Positions 63,274-64,000 of a stretch of 64,000 nucleotides of DNA are shown in pieces. Numbering within the stretch: position 1 is the stretch's first letter; each line of letters begins with the position of its first letter. Source of the stretch: Massilia horti (GTDB lineage Bacteria > Pseudomonadota > Gammaproteobacteria > Burkholderiales > Burkholderiaceae_D); the NCBI RefSeq assembly GCF_004614195.1, contig NZ_SPUM01000045.1, forward strand, positions 1-64,000. The letters run 5' to 3'. The translations under genes and the position numbers were made by a program. Under the pieces are notes generated by a model. It did no database searches and was not told the DNA's origin. It saw only the letters and a program-made list of their open reading frames with translations.

Positions 63274-64000
63274 GGCAGCCTCCGGCCGGCTGGGTTGGGC
63301 AGCGAGACCTGCGACTGGAACACGTGCCGCTTGTATTGGTCGTTGGCTGCGGGAATGGTGATCTCATTGCCGGCCGCGTCCTGGCCCAGCTTGTATGACT
63401 TGGTGTCGGTCCAGCCCTGGGTCTGCTGCGTGTTGCGGGCGAGCAGGTTCACCTTGACGGCGACCACGGTGCGCCAGTTGGCCACGGCGCAGGCGGGCGT
63501 GTTGCAGCCGTTGACGCCGGCCGGGTCGGCGCTGAACACGTCGGCCACGCCGTCGCCGCGGTTGACGGGGGTGACGTCGAGCCCGTATTCGAGCTGCAGG
63601 TTCTCGATCCCTTCGGCCAGCGGCACCACGGTGTAGGTCGCCGCGCCACCGTCGCTGCCCAGTTCGGCCCGCTTCAGGGTCGGGATGCCGTCGCCCGGCT
63701 TGTTGTTGTTGGCGATGAAGTAGATATGAGTACGGTAGCGCCGGATCGCCGCCAGGGTGCCGCTGCCGGCGACCGCGGTGCAATCGCGCTGGTGGCGGTT
63801 AAGACCGATGTTGGCGAGCGTGAGCGCATAGAAGTTGGCGCGGACGGGCGAATCGAGTTCGCTGTCGTTGTTGCACAGCGAAGCCTGGAAGAACGGGCCG
63901 CCGGCGCTGATCGGGTCGCAGCCGGGGGCGCCGGCGACGCAGGTGTTGGTGCGGCGCACCACCAGCACGTCGGTGTCGCGGCGCACGTCGGGCAGGCAGT
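63270..64000 (-). CDS. pilW: Minor pilin PilW, C-terminal part (continues past window)
   Basis: At least 243 residues of a PilW-type minor pilin; the N-terminus with the prepilin signal lies beyond the window. Marks are the L-x-Y-G-L-D segment (Q-L-E-Y-G-L-D-V-T-P), the R-x-Y-R-T-H-I-Y-F-I-A strand and the V-x-V-K-V-N-L-L-A-R-N-T beta-strand, all typical of PilW. Four-base overlap with pilX. Cysteine pairs suggest disulphides in the head domain. The open frame runs unbroken to the window edge, so it is not truncated in the genome as far as visible. Confidence 0.82.
   Translation of the reverse strand, partial: CLPDVRRDTDVLVVRRTNTCVAGAPGCDPISAGGPFFQASLCNNDSELDSPVRANFYALTLANIGLNRHQRDCTAVAGSGTLAAIRRYRTHIYFIANNNKPGDGIPTLKRAELGSDGGAATYTVVPLAEGIENLQLEYGLDVTPVNRGDGVADVFSADPAGVNGCNTPACAVANWRTVVAVKVNLLARNTQQTQGWTDTKSYKLGQDAAGNEITIPAANDQYKRHVFQSQVSLPNPAGRRLP

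Noticed and set aside
59375..63361. Very long plus-strand open frame (1328 codons) across the pilus genes
   Set aside because: It is the antisense of pilY1/pilX; composition is Val/Gly/Arg/Asp-rich without domains, a usual by-product of high-GC coding strands.

Overview
The window is a stretch of a high-GC (roughly 64% by eye) betaproteobacterial chromosome. It most resembles the Oxalobacteraceae (Massilia/Telluria-like Burkholderiales). Supporting evidence is the gene order tRNA-Val, thrS, infC, rpmI, rplT, pheS, pheT, ihfA, merR, a DUF3460 protein, a PEP-CTERM/HAF-repeat protein, betaproteobacterial RelA and DctA proteins, and a pilW-pilX-pilY1 minor pilin cluster. The genus is an inference. 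No rRNA, CRISPR array, complete insertion sequence or prophage was seen.

Layout. 1-8.1 kb holds a PBP7-type endopeptidase, a sulfate-binding protein, small unlinked genes (GNAT, Tat-exported DUF882, DUF378, phosphoesterase, DUF3460) and a polar amino-acid ABC binding protein plus permease. 8.1-15.2 kb holds a PAS-PAS-GGDEF-EAL protein, ETF-ubiquinone oxidoreductase, an SDR, and a PAS-LuxR regulator divergent from the ketoacid CoA-transferase genes scoAB. 15.3-18.6 kb holds a BlaR1/BlaI-type proteolytic sensor and repressor, divergent from a SIMPL-domain gene and a sterol-desaturase-family gene, with two matching 16-bp operator-like palindromes between them. 18.6-23.4 kb is a DUF3999-DUF2339 membrane pair. 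23.6-26.4 kb is a tandem duplication of dctA. 26.5-34.4 kb holds a DJ-1 hydratase/GlxA regulator pair, an amidohydrolase, bdhA, an alpha/beta hydrolase, ridA and relA. 34.5-40.3 kb holds an MlaE-MlaD-lipoprotein set, aqpZ, a CDF metal exporter and a HAF/PEP-CTERM protein. 40.4-48.7 kb is the translation cluster. 48.8-54.2 kb holds two two-component systems and a CRP-type regulator. 54.4-64 kb holds a metallo-beta-lactamase-fold protein, a small AT-richer island (N-truncated Hcp, phage-type lysozyme, secreted partner), an EamA transporter with an AraC regulator, and pilY1, pilX and a partial pilW.

ScoAB, BdhA, ETF-QO and DctA together suggest active use of hydroxybutyrate/acetoacetate, fatty and amino acids, and C4-dicarboxylates.

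The most interesting observations are: (i) the Hcp remnant/lysozyme/secreted-protein island, which looks like a type VI effector-immunity module; (ii) a family of roughly 120-165 bp intergenic palindromic elements with shared, exchangeable ends (four copies); (iii) twin BlaI-type operators; (iv) a tandem dctA duplication that retains a conserved 5' inverted repeat; and (v) translation-start oddities in the ribosomal cluster: an AUA start for infC, a hairpin between a Shine-Dalgarno and the rpmI start, and a possible AUU start for ihfA.
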